This document shows, in pieces, positions 33,714 to 42,856 of a stretch of DNA of 64,000 bases. The stretch lies in contig JAEUPJ010000055.1 in assembly GCA_016790285.1 (NCBI GenBank), forward strand, positions 1 to 64,000, given 5' to 3'. A program made the position numbers and the translations under genes. The stretch's first letter is position 1. Each line of letters begins with the position of its first letter. The notes under the pieces were generated by a model. It made no database searches. It was not told the origin of the DNA and saw only the letters and a list, made by a program, of their open reading frames with translations. Source of the stretch: Roseateles sp. (GTDB taxonomy: Bacteria > Pseudomonadota > Gammaproteobacteria > Burkholderiales > Burkholderiaceae_C).

Positions 33714-34427
33714 ATGGGCGCCCAATGGAAAGCCAAGCACAAGGACATCGCCGCCAACGCCAAGGGCAAGCTGTTCGGCAAGCTGGCCAAGGACATCATG
33801 ATCGCGGCCCGCAACGGCGCTGACCCCAAGGACAACGCCCGTCTGCGCATGGCCGTCGAGGCGGCCCGCAAGGTGTCCATGCCCAAGGACACGCTGGACC
33901 GGGCCATCAAGAAGGGCGCCGGCCTGACCGGCGAGACCGTCCACTTCGAGCACGTCATCTACGAGGGTTTCGCGCCGCACCGCGTGCCGGTGATGGTGGA
34001 AGTGCTGACCGACAACACCAACCGCGCCGCGTCGGACATGCGCGTGCTGTTTCGCAAGGGGCAGCAGGGCACGCCGGGCTCGGTGAGCTGGGACTTCGAC
34101 CACCTGGGCCTGATCGAGGCCGAGGCCGCGACGCCCGGGGCGGACGCCGACATGGCCGCCATCGAGGCAGGCGCCCAGGACCTGCTGCCGGTTGACGAGG
34201 ACGGCGTGGTGGTCTTCCTGACCGACCCGACCGACCTGGACCTGGTGTCTCGCGCCCTGCCCCAGCACGGCTTCACCGTCCTCAGCGCCAAGCTGGGCTA
34301 CCGCCCGAAGAACCCCGTCGACCCGGCCAGCCTCAGCGCCGAGCAACTGGAGGAGGTGGAGAGCTTCCTGGCGGCGATGGACGACAACGACGACGTCCAG
34401 CACGTCTACGCCGGTTTGGCAGCCTGA
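33714..34427 (+). CDS. yebC: YebC/PmpR family (TACO1-like) protein
   Basis: 237 residues. Family features: [20 protein letters not shown] at the start (most relatives begin MAGHSKWANIKH; the GAQWK form is a second YebC paralogue common in proteobacteria), [35 protein letters not shown] and [20 protein letters not shown]. Members were described as transcription regulators and more recently as ribosome-associated factors easing translation of difficult sequences. Since canonical yebC is usually beside ruvC, this copy is probably the paralogue; another may exist elsewhere in the genome. Confidence 0.93.
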   Translation: MGAQWKAKHKDIAANAKGKLFGKLAKDIMIAARNGADPKDNARLRMAVEAARKVSMPKDTLDRAIKKGAGLTGETVHFEHVIYEGFAPHRVPVMVEVLTDNTNRAASDMRVLFRKGQQGTPGSVSWDFDHLGLIEAEAATPGADADMAAIEAGAQDLLPVDEDGVVVFLTDPTDLDLVSRALPQHGFTVLSAKLGYRPKNPVDPASLSAEQLEEVESFLAAMDDNDDVQHVYAGLAA

Positions 34428-34510
34428 TCGTCGACGCGGTGACCATTCACCTCCGTGCGGCGGCAAACGTCGGCTACAACCCAGGGAACCCTCACCGCCA
34501 CGAAGACCGC

Positions 34511-35245
34511 ATGCCCACGATCCGACGCCTTCTCGCTGCCACCGCAGCCGCGCTGACCTTGGCCTGCGCCAGTGCTGGGGCTCAGCCTGACTCGCAGGCG
34601 TCGCTCTACAACCGCCTGGCTTCGCTGGCGCCTTCCGGCAACCCGGAGGTCCAGTACAACCTGGGCATGTTCCTGAACAACGGCATCGGCACCGCGCCCG
34701 ACCGGGCGGCTGCCTTCAAGCAGTTCTCGCAGGCCGCTGAGGCCGGCCACCCGTTGGCGGCCTACAAGGTGGGCTGCTACCACGCGGGTCAGTTCCCGGG
34801 TGTCGTGCCGACGGACGCGGCTCAGGCGCTGCAGTTCAAGCTCCGCGCCGCCGAAGCCGGCTACGAGCTGGCCCAGCTCGACGTGGGCACGCTGTTCGCG
34901 CGCCGGGGCGAGGCCGGCCAGGCGGCACGCTGGTGGGAGAGCGCCTCCCGCCAGGGCAACCTGCAAGCGACAGCGCGGCTCGCCCACGCGTTGTCGGGCG
35001 ACGCGGCCCATGCAGCGAAGGCCTACGCCCTGATGGGCTTGCTCAAGACGATGTCCCCAGCGGCCCCGAAGGAGCTGCTCACGCGCATCGATGAGTTGCA
35101 AGCGCGGCTGACAGACCAGGACAAGGCCACCGCGGCGGAGATCAGCGCGTCCTGGCTGCAGGCCAAGACGCCGCTGACCCTGCGGGCCAACGAGGGCATG
35201 GCGGCCGTGCCCGCGCTGTTGGCCTCGCTGGAACGCCGGCCCTGA
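34511..35245 (+). CDS. Secreted Sel1-repeat protein
   Basis: 244 residues from ATG 34511, chosen because it gives a signal peptide (MPTIRRLLAATAAALTLACA) with a cysteine near the cleavage site; the frame is open 24 codons further upstream. Residues about 40-165 contain Sel1-like repeats (NPEVQYNLGMFLNNGIGTAP, FKQFSQAAEAGHPLAAYKVG, KLRAAEAGYELAQLDVGTLF). Such solenoid proteins serve as scaffolds in the envelope. The partner is unknown. It is convergent with the LysR gene. Confidence 0.82.
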   Translation: MPTIRRLLAATAAALTLACASAGAQPDSQASLYNRLASLAPSGNPEVQYNLGMFLNNGIGTAPDRAAAFKQFSQAAEAGHPLAAYKVGCYHAGQFPGVVPTDAAQALQFKLRAAEAGYELAQLDVGTLFARRGEAGQAARWWESASRQGNLQATARLAHALSGDAAHAAKAYALMGLLKTMSPAAPKELLTRIDELQARLTDQDKATAAEISASWLQAKTPLTLRANEGMAAVPALLASLERRP

Positions 35246-35254
35246 AGCGCGCCG

Positions 35255-36217
35255 TCAGGGCGCGGCGCACTCGGCAAGCAACCAACGCTCGAAGGCCTGG
35301 ACCGCGGGCCGTGAACGCGCCGCCGGGTCGACGATGAGCCGGTAGGACCGGGCCGACGCGATGCCGGCGTCGAACGGCGTGACCAACCGGCCATCGGCGA
35401 GCAGCCCGTCCACGAGCGGGCGGCGCCCGAGCGCCACGCCCTGCCCCGCCACGGCCGCGGTGATGGCTTCCGCGTAGCTGGAGAAGCTCAGCCGCGCCGC
35501 CGGCCTGAGGTCCGCCAGGCCCCAGGCGTTGAGCCAGGGCTCCCATTCCGCGGGCATGCCACCGGTGTCGCCGTCCATGGCCAGGTGCAGCAACGTGTGA
35601 CGCGCCAGGTCGGACGGCTCGCGCAGCGGCAGGCCCAGCTCGCCCGTGAGCCGCGGGCTGCACACGGGCAGCATGGACTCGGCGAACAGCTGCTGCCCCT
35701 GACCCGTGCCCACCGGGCTGTAGCGGATGGCCAGGTCGAAGCCCTCGCTGGCGAGGTTGCGGTTGCCCAGGCCCGCGTCCAGCCGCACGTCGATGCCCGG
35801 GTGGGCGCGCGTGAAGGCCGTGAGCCGCGGGATGAGCCACAGCGAGGCGAAGCCCGGCGTCGTGGTCAGGGCCAGCACCTGGCGCTGGTGCGGCTCGCGC
35901 ACCGTGCGCACCGCCACGCGCAAGGTGTTCAGCGCCGCCGCGCAGGCCGCATGCAGGCGCTGGCCGTCCTCGGTCAGCGCGAGCGCCCGGTGGCGGCGCT
36001 CGAACAGCGGAACGCCCAGGGCCTCCTCCAACGCGCGGATCTGGCGGCTGATGGCCGATTGCGTGACGAAGCGCTCCTCGGCCGCCTGCGTGAAGCTCAG
36101 GTGGCGGGCCGCGGCCTCGAAGGCCGCGAGCAGCGGCAGCGGCGGCAAGTGGTCGAGCGGTTTGTCTGGCATGAGCTGGCGGAATGCGAAGCCTTCCGAA
36201 TCATCGTTTGTCGGCAT
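35255..36217 (-). CDS. LysR-family transcriptional regulator (GcvA-like)
   Basis: 320 residues. The winged helix-turn-helix (about 27-85: PLLAAFEAAARHLSFTQAAE, VTQSAISRQIRALEEALGVP) and the periplasmic-binding-like effector domain (LTTTPGFASLWLIPRLTAFT, LDAGLGNRNLASEGFDLAIR, GQGVALGRRPLVDGLL) match the GcvA subgroup. The gene is divergent from DUF2917/GNAT across 87 bp and probably regulates that pair, as LysR proteins commonly control divergent genes. The ligand is unknown. The start could be the internal ATG 16 codons later. Confidence 0.92.
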   Translation of the reverse strand: MPTNDDSEGFAFRQLMPDKPLDHLPPLPLLAAFEAAARHLSFTQAAEERFVTQSAISRQIRALEEALGVPLFERRHRALALTEDGQRLHAACAAALNTLRVAVRTVREPHQRQVLALTTTPGFASLWLIPRLTAFTRAHPGIDVRLDAGLGNRNLASEGFDLAIRYSPVGTGQGQQLFAESMLPVCSPRLTGELGLPLREPSDLARHTLLHLAMDGDTGGMPAEWEPWLNAWGLADLRPAARLSFSSYAEAITAAVAGQGVALGRRPLVDGLLADGRLVTPFDAGIASARSYRLIVDPAARSRPAVQAFERWLLAECAAP

Positions 36218-36304
36218 GGGGCCGGTTCGCCACTATCCGCGCCAGGCGGGCGCACCGCAAGCATGCCAACCCGGCATGCGAGCGCGCCGCCCCAGGAGCT
36301 CACC

Positions 36305-36556
36305 ATGCTGATCGACGTTCCCCGCACCCATCTGCTGCTGCAGCGCGGCCAGACCTCCCGCCTGCCCGACGCACGCGCCACCCACCTCTGCAGCGCCGCC
36401 GGCACGCTGTGGATCACCGTCGACCACGACCCGCGCGACATCGTGCTGGAGCCCGGGCAGTGCTTTGTCGTGCCCAGCGACGAGATGGTCACCATCAGCG
36501 CCCTGAGCGGCCCGGCCGTGCTGGACCTGCGCCCGGCAACCGCGGAGCAGCCATGA
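36305..36556 (+). CDS. DUF2917 family small protein
   Basis: 83 residues, with CAGGAG 6-7 bases before the ATG. It is a small cupin-like beta protein of the DUF2917 family, with CSAAGTLWITVDHDPRDIVL, EPGQCFVVPSDEMVTISAL, typical of betaproteobacteria. Function unknown. It overlaps the following GNAT gene (ATGA) and is divergent from the LysR regulator. Confidence 0.85.
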   Translation: MLIDVPRTHLLLQRGQTSRLPDARATHLCSAAGTLWITVDHDPRDIVLEPGQCFVVPSDEMVTISALSGPAVLDLRPATAEQP

Positions 36557-37113
36557 GCCACGCCGCTGCCGTCGCCCCGGCTGCCGCCGAGCGCTGGCAG
36601 CTGCCGCAGGGCGAGTGCGTCTGGCTTCGGCCCCTTGGCCCGTCGGATGCCGAGGCCGAGCGGCGCTTCTTCAACGGGCTGTCGCTGGACTCGCGCCACC
36701 AGCGCTTCCACGTGGGCCTGCGGGAGGTCAGCACGTCGCTGCTCACGCTGCTGACGGTGGTAGACCAGCAGTGGCACCGCGCCTGGGTGCTGGAGCGGCG
36801 CACGCCAGCAGGGCCCGTGGTCATTGCCGACGCGCGGCACGTGCGCGACCCGGCGCTGCCTGCTCAACAGGCCCGCGCCGAGTTCGCGCTGGCCGTGGCC
36901 GATGAGTGGCAGGGCCGCGGCCTCGGGCGCCGGCTGGTGGCCCACCTGATCGCCGATGCGCGCCGCCAGGGCGTGCCGCTGCTGTTCGGCGAGGTGCTGA
37001 CGGAGAACCGGCGCATGCTGGGGTTGATGCGCGAGTTCGGCATGCGGCTGCAGGCGCATCCGGACGGCGCTCAGCTGGTGCGGGCCACGCTGGCGCTGGG
37101 CACGGCGGATTGA
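36553..37113 (+). CDS. GNAT family N-acetyltransferase
   Basis: 186 residues. GNAT fold: WLRPLGPSDAEAERRFFNGL at the N-terminus, core strand ARAEFALAVADEWQGRGLGR with the acetyl-CoA pyrophosphate loop WQGRGLGRRLV, then LLFGEVLTENRRMLGLMREF. It resembles the acetyltransferase domain attached to protein acyltransferases (Pat-like) but stands alone. The substrate is unknown. It is co-translated with DUF2917. Confidence 0.85.
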   Translation: MSHAAAVAPAAAERWQLPQGECVWLRPLGPSDAEAERRFFNGLSLDSRHQRFHVGLREVSTSLLTLLTVVDQQWHRAWVLERRTPAGPVVIADARHVRDPALPAQQARAEFALAVADEWQGRGLGRRLVAHLIADARRQGVPLLFGEVLTENRRMLGLMREFGMRLQAHPDGAQLVRATLALGTAD

Positions 37114-37116
37114 ACT

Positions 37117-37220
37117 GATGATTCAGGACATCCGCAAGGCGACCTTCCAAGCAAGTAATTGTTTCATATAGATTTTCTTCACCAATATTCAGGCCAAAAT
37201 TCGAGACAAAGTCTTGAATC
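37117..37220 (+). promoter_or_regulatory. AT-rich promoter region with inverted repeats before the HipA-like gene
   Basis: This 107-bp gap is clearly lower in GC than its surroundings. GATTCAGGAC (37120-37129) and GTCTTGAATC (37211-37220, ending just before the ATG) are inverted copies with one mismatch; counting flanks, 12 of 14 positions pair. A third partial copy, ATTCAGG, lies at 37187-37193. A possible promoter is TTGTTT (37159-37164) with CAATAT (37183-37188), 18 bp apart. The arrangement suggests operators for an autoregulator, perhaps the HTH domain of the next protein (inference). Confidence 0.45.
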
Positions 37221-38579
37221 ATGGCCACCGACCCAACCGCCCTGGAACACCTCCTGCGCCCGCGCGGGCCGCTCGGCCTTGCCGAAATCGCCCGTGCGCT
37301 CGGCTGTTCAACCAAGACCGTCCAGCGCCTGATCATCGCGGCAGGCGACGCCGTGGTGGCCGCCGGCCAGACCCGGCGCCGACGCGTTGCCTGGCGGCGC
37401 AACATCCGCGGCCAGCGGCTGGCCGTGCCGGTCTATCGCATCGATGCCGACGGCCAGCCACGAACGGTAGGCCTGCTGCGCCCGACAGCGCCGGGGGGCT
37501 GCCATTTGGAGGCGGCCTCGCCCGCATGGCCGACCGCGGGCGAAGCCCGGGATGGCTGGCATGACGGGTTGCCGTATCCGGTGTACGACCTGCGCCCGCA
37601 AGGCTTCCTGGGCCGCGCCTGGGCGCACCGCCACGGCCCGGCGCTTGGCCTGCCCATGGACGCACGCCAGTGGGACGACGACGCCCTCCTGCTGAGTCTG
37701 CCCGGCCTCGGCAGTGACCTGCCCGGCGATCTGGTCCTGGGTGACGCTGCGCTGCGCCACGCGCTGGACGCACGCCTGCAACCCGCGGCCTGCCTTCCCG
37801 AAGCCGGCCTGGCTGCGGCCTATGCCCGTCTCGCCGAGCAGGCCATGGCAGGCGCCCTGCCCGGGTCATCCGCGGGCGGCGAGTTCCCGAAGTTCACGGC
37901 CGCGCGGGCGCTGACGGGCATGGCCACGCCGCATTGCGTGGTCAAGTTCAGCGGCGCCGACGATTCAGCCACCGTGCAGCGCTGGCGCGACCTGCTCGTG
38001 TGCGAACACTTGGCGGCGCAGGCTCTCGGCGACGAGGCCGCGCGCACCAGGCTGCTGGCGCATGGCGGGCGCCACTTCCTGGAGAGCGAACGCTTCGACC
38101 GCATCGGCGGTGACGGGCGCCGCGGCGTGGTGAGCCTGGAGGCGGTGAACGCGGGCCTTGTCGGCGCACCCGGCGACGACTGGACCCGCGTGGCCCTCGC
38201 CCTCGCCCACCAGAGGCTGCTGAGCGACGCGGACGCCGAACGCGTGTCGGAGCGCCAGCTCTTCGGGCAGCTCATCGGCAACACCGACATGCACGGCGGC
38301 AACCTCGGCTTCTACTGCGCCGCCGACGGCTTCACCCTCGCGCCGAGCTACGACCAGTTGCCCATGCGCTACGCGCCGCTGGCCGGTGGCGAGGTCCTGT
38401 GGCCGCCGCTCACGCCGAGCCTGCCGCTGCCGGCCGCGCGCGCGCGCTGGCTGCGCGTGGCGCCTCGGGCACTCGCCTTCTGGCAGTCCGCTGCGGCCGA
38501 CGGGCGCATCAGCCCGGCGTTTCGCGCCTTGTGCGAGGGCAACGCCGCCGCACTGGCCCGCGGCATGGACATCGCATGA
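37221..38579 (+). CDS. yjjJ: HipA-family kinase with N-terminal HTH (YjjJ-like toxin)
   Basis: 452 residues. N-terminal helix-turn-helix GLAEIARALGCSTKTVQRLI, then a HipA kinase fold: GEFPKFTA nucleotide loop (about 215), CVVKFSGADDS with the ATP-binding lysine, LESERFDR, catalytic GNTDMHGGNLGF (about 352) and the metal-binding aspartate of LAPSYDQLPMRYAP. This architecture and length match E. coli YjjJ, a stand-alone HipA relative with its own DNA-binding domain, rather than HipA of a hipBA pair. No hipB-like antitoxin gene is adjacent. It may autoregulate through the inverted repeats upstream. It is followed by two ATGA-coupled genes. Confidence 0.85.
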   Translation: MATDPTALEHLLRPRGPLGLAEIARALGCSTKTVQRLIIAAGDAVVAAGQTRRRRVAWRRNIRGQRLAVPVYRIDADGQPRTVGLLRPTAPGGCHLEAASPAWPTAGEARDGWHDGLPYPVYDLRPQGFLGRAWAHRHGPALGLPMDARQWDDDALLLSLPGLGSDLPGDLVLGDAALRHALDARLQPAACLPEAGLAAAYARLAEQAMAGALPGSSAGGEFPKFTAARALTGMATPHCVVKFSGADDSATVQRWRDLLVCEHLAAQALGDEAARTRLLAHGGRHFLESERFDRIGGDGRRGVVSLEAVNAGLVGAPGDDWTRVALALAHQRLLSDADAERVSERQLFGQLIGNTDMHGGNLGFYCAADGFTLAPSYDQLPMRYAPLAGGEVLWPPLTPSLPLPAARARWLRVAPRALAFWQSAAADGRISPAFRALCEGNAAALARGMDIA

Positions 38580-39460
38580 AACGCGTGGTGCTCGGGTTCA
38601 CCGCGGCCCTGCTGCTGGGCCTCGGGGCGGCCAGCCTCGTCGCCGGGGAATGGCTGACAAGGCCGGTGCGCAGCGTTGTCGACGCCCCACCGGCCGGCCT
38701 GGACGCCCACGCCGTGCGCATCGACCACGGGGCCGCGCAGCATCTTGCCGGCTGGTACCTGCCCGGGCGCCCGGGCCACGGCGCCGTGCTGCTGCTGCAC
38801 GGCGTGCGCGGCAACCGGCTGCAGATGCTCGGCCGCGCCCGGTGGCTGCAGCGCGAGGGCATTGCCAGCCTGCTCGTCGACCTGCCCTCGCACGGCGAAA
38901 GCAGCGGCGAGCGCATCGGCTTCGGGCGCCTGGAGGCCCCCGCCGTGGACGCGGCCCTGGCGTGGCTGCGCGAGCGCGTGCCGGGCGAACGCGTGGGCGC
39001 CATCGGCGTGTCGCTTGGCGGTGCCTCGCTGCTGTTCGCGGCGCGCACGCCGGAGCTGGATGCGTTGGTGGTGGAGTCGGTCTACCCCACCATCGAAGAC
39101 GCCGTGCGCGACCGCCTCACGATGCGCCTGGGCGCGCCGGTCGGCCGGGCGCTCACGCCGCTGCTGCTGGCCCAGGTGCCGCTGCGCCTGGGGTTCGGGA
39201 CCGACGCGCTGCGACCCATCGACGCCATCCGCAGCGTGCGCGCGCCGCTGCTGATGGCGTCGGGCACCGAGGACCTGCACACCCCCTGGCCCGAAACCGA
39301 GGCGCTGTTCGCCGCGGCGCGTGCGCCCAAGGTGCTGTGGCCAGTGCCCGGCGCGGCCCACGTGGACCTGCACGCTTTCGCGCCCGGTGCCTACGAGGCC
39401 CGCCTGGGCCCCTGGCTGCTGGGACACTTGCGGCGAACACCCGCCACGCCCGCACCATGA
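38576..39460 (+). CDS. Alpha/beta hydrolase with N-terminal membrane anchor
   Basis: 294 residues. One N-terminal hydrophobic helix ([20 protein letters not shown]) is either a signal anchor or an uncleaved signal. The hydrolase core shows the oxyanion segment [11 protein letters not shown], the nucleophile elbow GVSLGGAS (Ser about 146), the acid in [13 protein letters not shown] and the histidine in [10 protein letters not shown]. Relatives include BEM46/YqhA-type esterases; substrate unknown. It starts within the stop of the HipA-like gene (ATGA). Confidence 0.85.
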   Translation: MKRVVLGFTAALLLGLGAASLVAGEWLTRPVRSVVDAPPAGLDAHAVRIDHGAAQHLAGWYLPGRPGHGAVLLLHGVRGNRLQMLGRARWLQREGIASLLVDLPSHGESSGERIGFGRLEAPAVDAALAWLRERVPGERVGAIGVSLGGASLLFAARTPELDALVVESVYPTIEDAVRDRLTMRLGAPVGRALTPLLLAQVPLRLGFGTDALRPIDAIRSVRAPLLMASGTEDLHTPWPETEALFAAARAPKVLWPVPGAAHVDLHAFAPGAYEARLGPWLLGHLRRTPATPAP

Positions 39461-39921
39461 ACATCGCTCTCGAGTCACCCAACCAGCCCGACGTCATCGC
39501 CCTCATCGGCGAACTCGACGCCTACCAGGACAGCCTCTACCCGCCCGAAGCCCGCTACGCGCTGGACCTGGCCGCGCTGTGCCAACCCAACGTCGCCTTC
39601 GCCGTGGCGCGGGATGCGAGCGGCGCAGCCATGGGCTGCGGCGCGGTGGTGCTCGGGACCGACCATGGCGAGGTCAAGCGCATGTACGTGCGCCCGACGG
39701 CCCGGGGCCACGGCGTGGCGCAGCGGCTGCTGCAGGTGCTGGAAGGCGCCGCGCGCGCCCAGGGCTGCCGCGAACTGCTCCTGGAGACGGGCCCCTACCA
39801 GCCCGAAGCCCTGGCCTTCTATGCACGGCAGGGTTTCGTGCGCCGCGGCCCCTTCGCCGGCTATCCCGACCACCCGCTGAGCGTGTTCATGGGCAAGGCG
39901 CTCGACATGGCCCCGCGCTGA
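39457..39921 (+). CDS. GNAT family N-acetyltransferase
   Basis: 154 residues. GNAT motifs: [21 protein letters not shown]-terminal segment, [20 protein letters not shown], acetyl-CoA loop [19 protein letters not shown], and [20 protein letters not shown]. This small acetyltransferase type (YesJ/YsnE-like) acts on small molecules. Its start overlaps the hydrolase stop (ATGA), making a three-gene operon with the HipA-like kinase. GNAT enzymes can be toxins, but those are shorter and lie beside a ribbon-helix-helix antitoxin, which is absent here. Confidence 0.85.
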   Translation: MNIALESPNQPDVIALIGELDAYQDSLYPPEARYALDLAALCQPNVAFAVARDASGAAMGCGAVVLGTDHGEVKRMYVRPTARGHGVAQRLLQVLEGAARAQGCRELLLETGPYQPEALAFYARQGFVRRGPFAGYPDHPLSVFMGKALDMAPR

Positions 39922-39953
39922 CGGGGGCAAGGGCGTCTTGGCAAGATGGCGGC

Positions 39954-40949
39954 ATGCCGTCCCTGCCCCCGCTGTCCATCCTCGATCTCGCGCCCGTCGT
40001 CGAAGGCGACTCGACCCGCCAGGCGCTGCTCAACAGCCTGGACCTCGTCCGCCTGGCCGACGAGCTCCGCTACCAGCGCTACTGGGTGGCCGAACACCAC
40101 AACATGGAAGGCGTGGCCAGCTCGGCCACCGCGGTGCTCATCGGGCAACTGGCGGCCGCGTCTTCCCGCATCCGCGTGGGTGCCGGCGGCATCATGCTGC
40201 CCAACCATGCGCCGCTGACGATCGCCGAGCAGTTCGGCACGCTGGCCGAGCTCTTCCCGGGCCGCATCGACCTGGGCCTGGGCCGCGCGCCCGGCACCGA
40301 CCGGCCCACGATGCGCGCCCTGCGCCGCAGCCTGGAGAGCACCGGCGAGGACGCCTTCCCGAACGATGTGCTGGAGCTGCAGGCCTACCTCGCCCCCGCG
40401 AAGGACGACGCGCAGGTGCGCGCCGTGCCTGGCCAGGGCACGGAGGTGCCGATCTGGCTGCTCGGCTCGAGCCTGTACGGCGCGCAGCTCGCCGCCTACC
40501 TGGGCCTGCCCTTCGCGTTCGCGTCGCATTTCGCGCCCGAGATGTTGATGCAGGCGGTGCAGATCTACCGCAGCACCTACCGGCCGAGCGCACGCCACCC
40601 CAAGCCCCACGCCATGGTGGGCCTGAACGTCATCGTGGCGCCGACGGACGAGGAGGCGCGCTTCCTGTTCACGTCCGCGCAGCAGCGGTTCCTCGGCATG
40701 GTGCGGGGCCGCCGCGGCAAGCTCCCGCCGCCCGTGGCGAGCATGGCGGCACTCTGGACGCCGACCGAGGAGATGCAGGTGGCGCGCATGCTGAGCGAGT
40801 CGGTCGTGGGCTCACCCGAGACGGTGAAGGCGGGCCTGCGGGCGACAGCCGAGCGCACGGGAGCCGACGAGTTCATCGTCGCCTGCGCAGTGCACGACCA
40901 TGCGCTGCGCCGGCGCAGCTACGCGCTGCTCGACGAACTCGCAGCTTGA
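39954..40949 (+). CDS. LLM-class flavin-dependent oxidoreductase (YhbW-like)
   Basis: 331 residues. Luciferase-like monooxygenase fold: [20 protein letters not shown] start, [59 protein letters not shown] and [20 protein letters not shown]. It uses reduced FMN to oxidise an organic substrate, which is unknown. It lies 32 bp downstream of the GNAT gene and could be in the same transcript. It is convergent with the regA-like gene. Confidence 0.9.
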   Translation: MPSLPPLSILDLAPVVEGDSTRQALLNSLDLVRLADELRYQRYWVAEHHNMEGVASSATAVLIGQLAAASSRIRVGAGGIMLPNHAPLTIAEQFGTLAELFPGRIDLGLGRAPGTDRPTMRALRRSLESTGEDAFPNDVLELQAYLAPAKDDAQVRAVPGQGTEVPIWLLGSSLYGAQLAAYLGLPFAFASHFAPEMLMQAVQIYRSTYRPSARHPKPHAMVGLNVIVAPTDEEARFLFTSAQQRFLGMVRGRRGKLPPPVASMAALWTPTEEMQVARMLSESVVGSPETVKAGLRATAERTGADEFIVACAVHDHALRRRSYALLDELAA

Positions 40950-40965
40950 GCGGTGCCCGCGGCGG

Positions 40966-41529
40966 CTACTTGATCCGCTGCTTTTCCAGCTTGCGCGCCA
41001 GCGTGCGACGGTGCATGCCCAGGCGGCGCGCCGTCTCGCTGATGTTGAAGTCGGTCTCGGCCAGCACCTCGTGGATGCGCTCCCACTCCAGCGTCTTGAT
41101 GGAGGCCGTCTGGCGCTCGGTCACTTCCACCTCGGCGTCGCCCTGGCGGCGGGCGAAGGCGGCCTCGATGTCATCGGTGTTGGCGGGTTTGGCCAGGTAG
41201 TGGCAGGCGCCGAGCTTGATGGCCTCCACGGCGGTTGCGATGCTCGCGTAGCCCGTGAGCACGACGATGAGGACCTCCGGGTCCCAGGCGTGCAGGGCCT
41301 GCACGCAGGCCAGGCCCGAGGCGCCGCCGGCGAGCTTGAGGTCCACCACGGCGTGGCCGAGCTCGTCGTCCTCGGGCAGCGCGTCCAGCAGCGCTTTCAT
41401 GTCGTCCAGGCCCGTGGCGCGCATGACCCGCCAGCCGCGCCGCTCGAAGGAGCGGGTCAGGGTGCGGGCAAAGCTGTCGTCGTCCTCGACGATCAGCAGG
41501 AAACGGTCTTCTTCAGCGGAGGCGGGCAT
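40966..41529 (-). CDS. regA: RegA/PrrA-type redox response regulator
   Basis: 187 residues. Receiver domain with phospho-acceptor Asp63 (HAVVDLKLAGG), acidic pocket LIVEDDDSF, and LTGYASIATAVEAIKLGA. The Fis-type C-terminal DNA-binding helix-turn-helix (about 150-187, ISETARRLGMHRRTLARKLE) is the highly conserved RegA/PrrA/ActR/RoxR recognition region. In other proteobacteria it activates respiratory and energy genes when the quinone pool is reduced. It overlaps the regB-type kinase gene by 17 bp and ends the oxidase operon, which makes the oxidase a likely target (inference). Confidence 0.93.
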   Translation of the reverse strand: MPASAEEDRFLLIVEDDDSFARTLTRSFERRGWRVMRATGLDDMKALLDALPEDDELGHAVVDLKLAGGASGLACVQALHAWDPEVLIVVLTGYASIATAVEAIKLGACHYLAKPANTDDIEAAFARRQGDAEVEVTERQTASIKTLEWERIHEVLAETDFNISETARRLGMHRRTLARKLEKQRIK

Positions 41530-42856
41530 CGGTTGCGGATTGTCGCGGCAGCAGCGATGCCAGCGGCAGCGTCAGGGACACCTCGGCGCCGCCTTCGTCA
41601 CGGTTGGCCGCCTGCAGCCGCCCACCCAGCGTGCGCGCGACGTTGACGCTCAGGAACAGGCCCATGCCCCGCCCAGGCTGGCCCTTGCTGCTCTGGTAGG
41701 GCTCGCCGAAGTGCTCCAGCATTTCGGCGGTGAAGCCCGGCCCGCGATCGAGCACGCTGAGCATGAGGGTGTCCTCGTCCGGGCAGCTGGCGTGCAGTGT
41801 GAGCGGGGTGCCGGGGGCGGCCTCGGCCGCGTTGTCCAGCAGGTTGCCGATGACCTGCTGCAGCGCCGTGTCGGAAATGATGTCCACCTCCGGCAGTTCG
41901 TCGCTCACCAGGGTCAGCGCCGTCTGGGGGCGTGCACTGCGCCAATCGGCCGCCAGGCGCTCGACGAAGCTCGGCAGCCGGGTGAGGCCAGGGGCCTCCC
42001 CGCGCATCTCGCCGGCCGACATCAGGATGCCCGTGACGATGGCCTTGCAGCGCAGGATCTGCCGCTGCATCTCTTCGATTTCCTCGCGCAGCTCGGGCTC
42101 AGCGGCAAACGGGGCCATGTGCGCCCAGTCGCCCAGGATGACGCTGAGCGTGGCCAGCGGCGTGCCCAGCTCGTGCGCGGCGCCGCTGGCCAGCAGCCCC
42201 ATGCGCACGATGTGCACCTCCTCCGCCGCGCGCTGCTGCAGCTCGGCCAGCTCGGCATCGCGCTGGCGCAGGTTGCGGTTGATGCGCACGATGAAGATGC
42301 TCAGCAGCCCGACATTGAGCAGGAAGCACAGCAGCAGCCCGCCGAGGTAGTTGGGCGACAGCGTCGTAGGGGAAGACGGGTCCAGCAGCAGCGGGCGGTG
42401 CCACTGCATCAACGCCACGAACCCCGACACCGCGCTGCAGATGACCGCCAGCAGGTAGACCGGCCGCAGCAGCACCGAGGCCACGGCCACCTGCAACAGG
42501 TAGAGGTAGATGAAGGGGTTGTCACTGCCACCGGCGAGGTAGAGCTGGCCGGTCAGCACGCCCACGTCCACGAGCAGCGCCACGGTCAGCTCGATCTGCG
42601 AGACCGGCTGCGACAGCCGGTTGCGCCAGAGGCTGAACAGGTTGAACGCCACCAGGATGCCCAGCAGGCTCAGCATCTCGGCCCACGGCAGGCTGATGCT
42701 CAGCCCGGCGTGGACGACCAGCACGGTCGCCAGCTGCCCCCCCACGGCCAGCCAGCGCAGCTCGATGAGCTGGCGCAGGTTGGCGCGGCCGGCACGGCGC
42801 TCCGGCGCGACGGCAACGGCTTCGACGGGCGCGGCGGTGATGGGGGAAGGGTTCAA
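41513..42856 (-). CDS. regB: RegB/PrrB-type redox sensor histidine kinase
   Basis: 447 residues, starting with TTG 42856 (TTGA overlap with the SURF1 stop). Six membrane helices in residues about 28-195 contain the ubiquinone-binding motif GGSDNPFIYLYLLQVAV. The kinase part has the H-box SGAAHELGTPLATLSVILGD (His ~226), a cysteine in QRQILRCKAIVTGILM that corresponds to the redox-active cysteine region, the N-box IGNLLDNAAEAAPG and the G-box GRGMGLFLSVNVART. It senses quinone redox state and phosphorylates RegA. Its place directly behind the oxidase genes is noteworthy. Confidence 0.92.
   Translation of the reverse strand: MNPSPITAAPVEAVAVAPERRAGRANLRQLIELRWLAVGGQLATVLVVHAGLSISLPWAEMLSLLGILVAFNLFSLWRNRLSQPVSQIELTVALLVDVGVLTGQLYLAGGSDNPFIYLYLLQVAVASVLLRPVYLLAVICSAVSGFVALMQWHRPLLLDPSSPTTLSPNYLGGLLLCFLLNVGLLSIFIVRINRNLRQRDAELAELQQRAAEEVHIVRMGLLASGAAHELGTPLATLSVILGDWAHMAPFAAEPELREEIEEMQRQILRCKAIVTGILMSAGEMRGEAPGLTRLPSFVERLAADWRSARPQTALTLVSDELPEVDIISDTALQQVIGNLLDNAAEAAPGTPLTLHASCPDEDTLMLSVLDRGPGFTAEMLEHFGEPYQSSKGQPGRGMGLFLSVNVARTLGGRLQAANRDEGGAEVSLTLPLASLLPRQSATDARLR

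Noticed and set aside
39457-39921. GNAT protein as toxin of a toxin-antitoxin pair
   Set aside because: It is preceded by a hydrolase gene, no ribbon-helix-helix antitoxin is adjacent, and the sequence fits small-molecule acetyltransferases.
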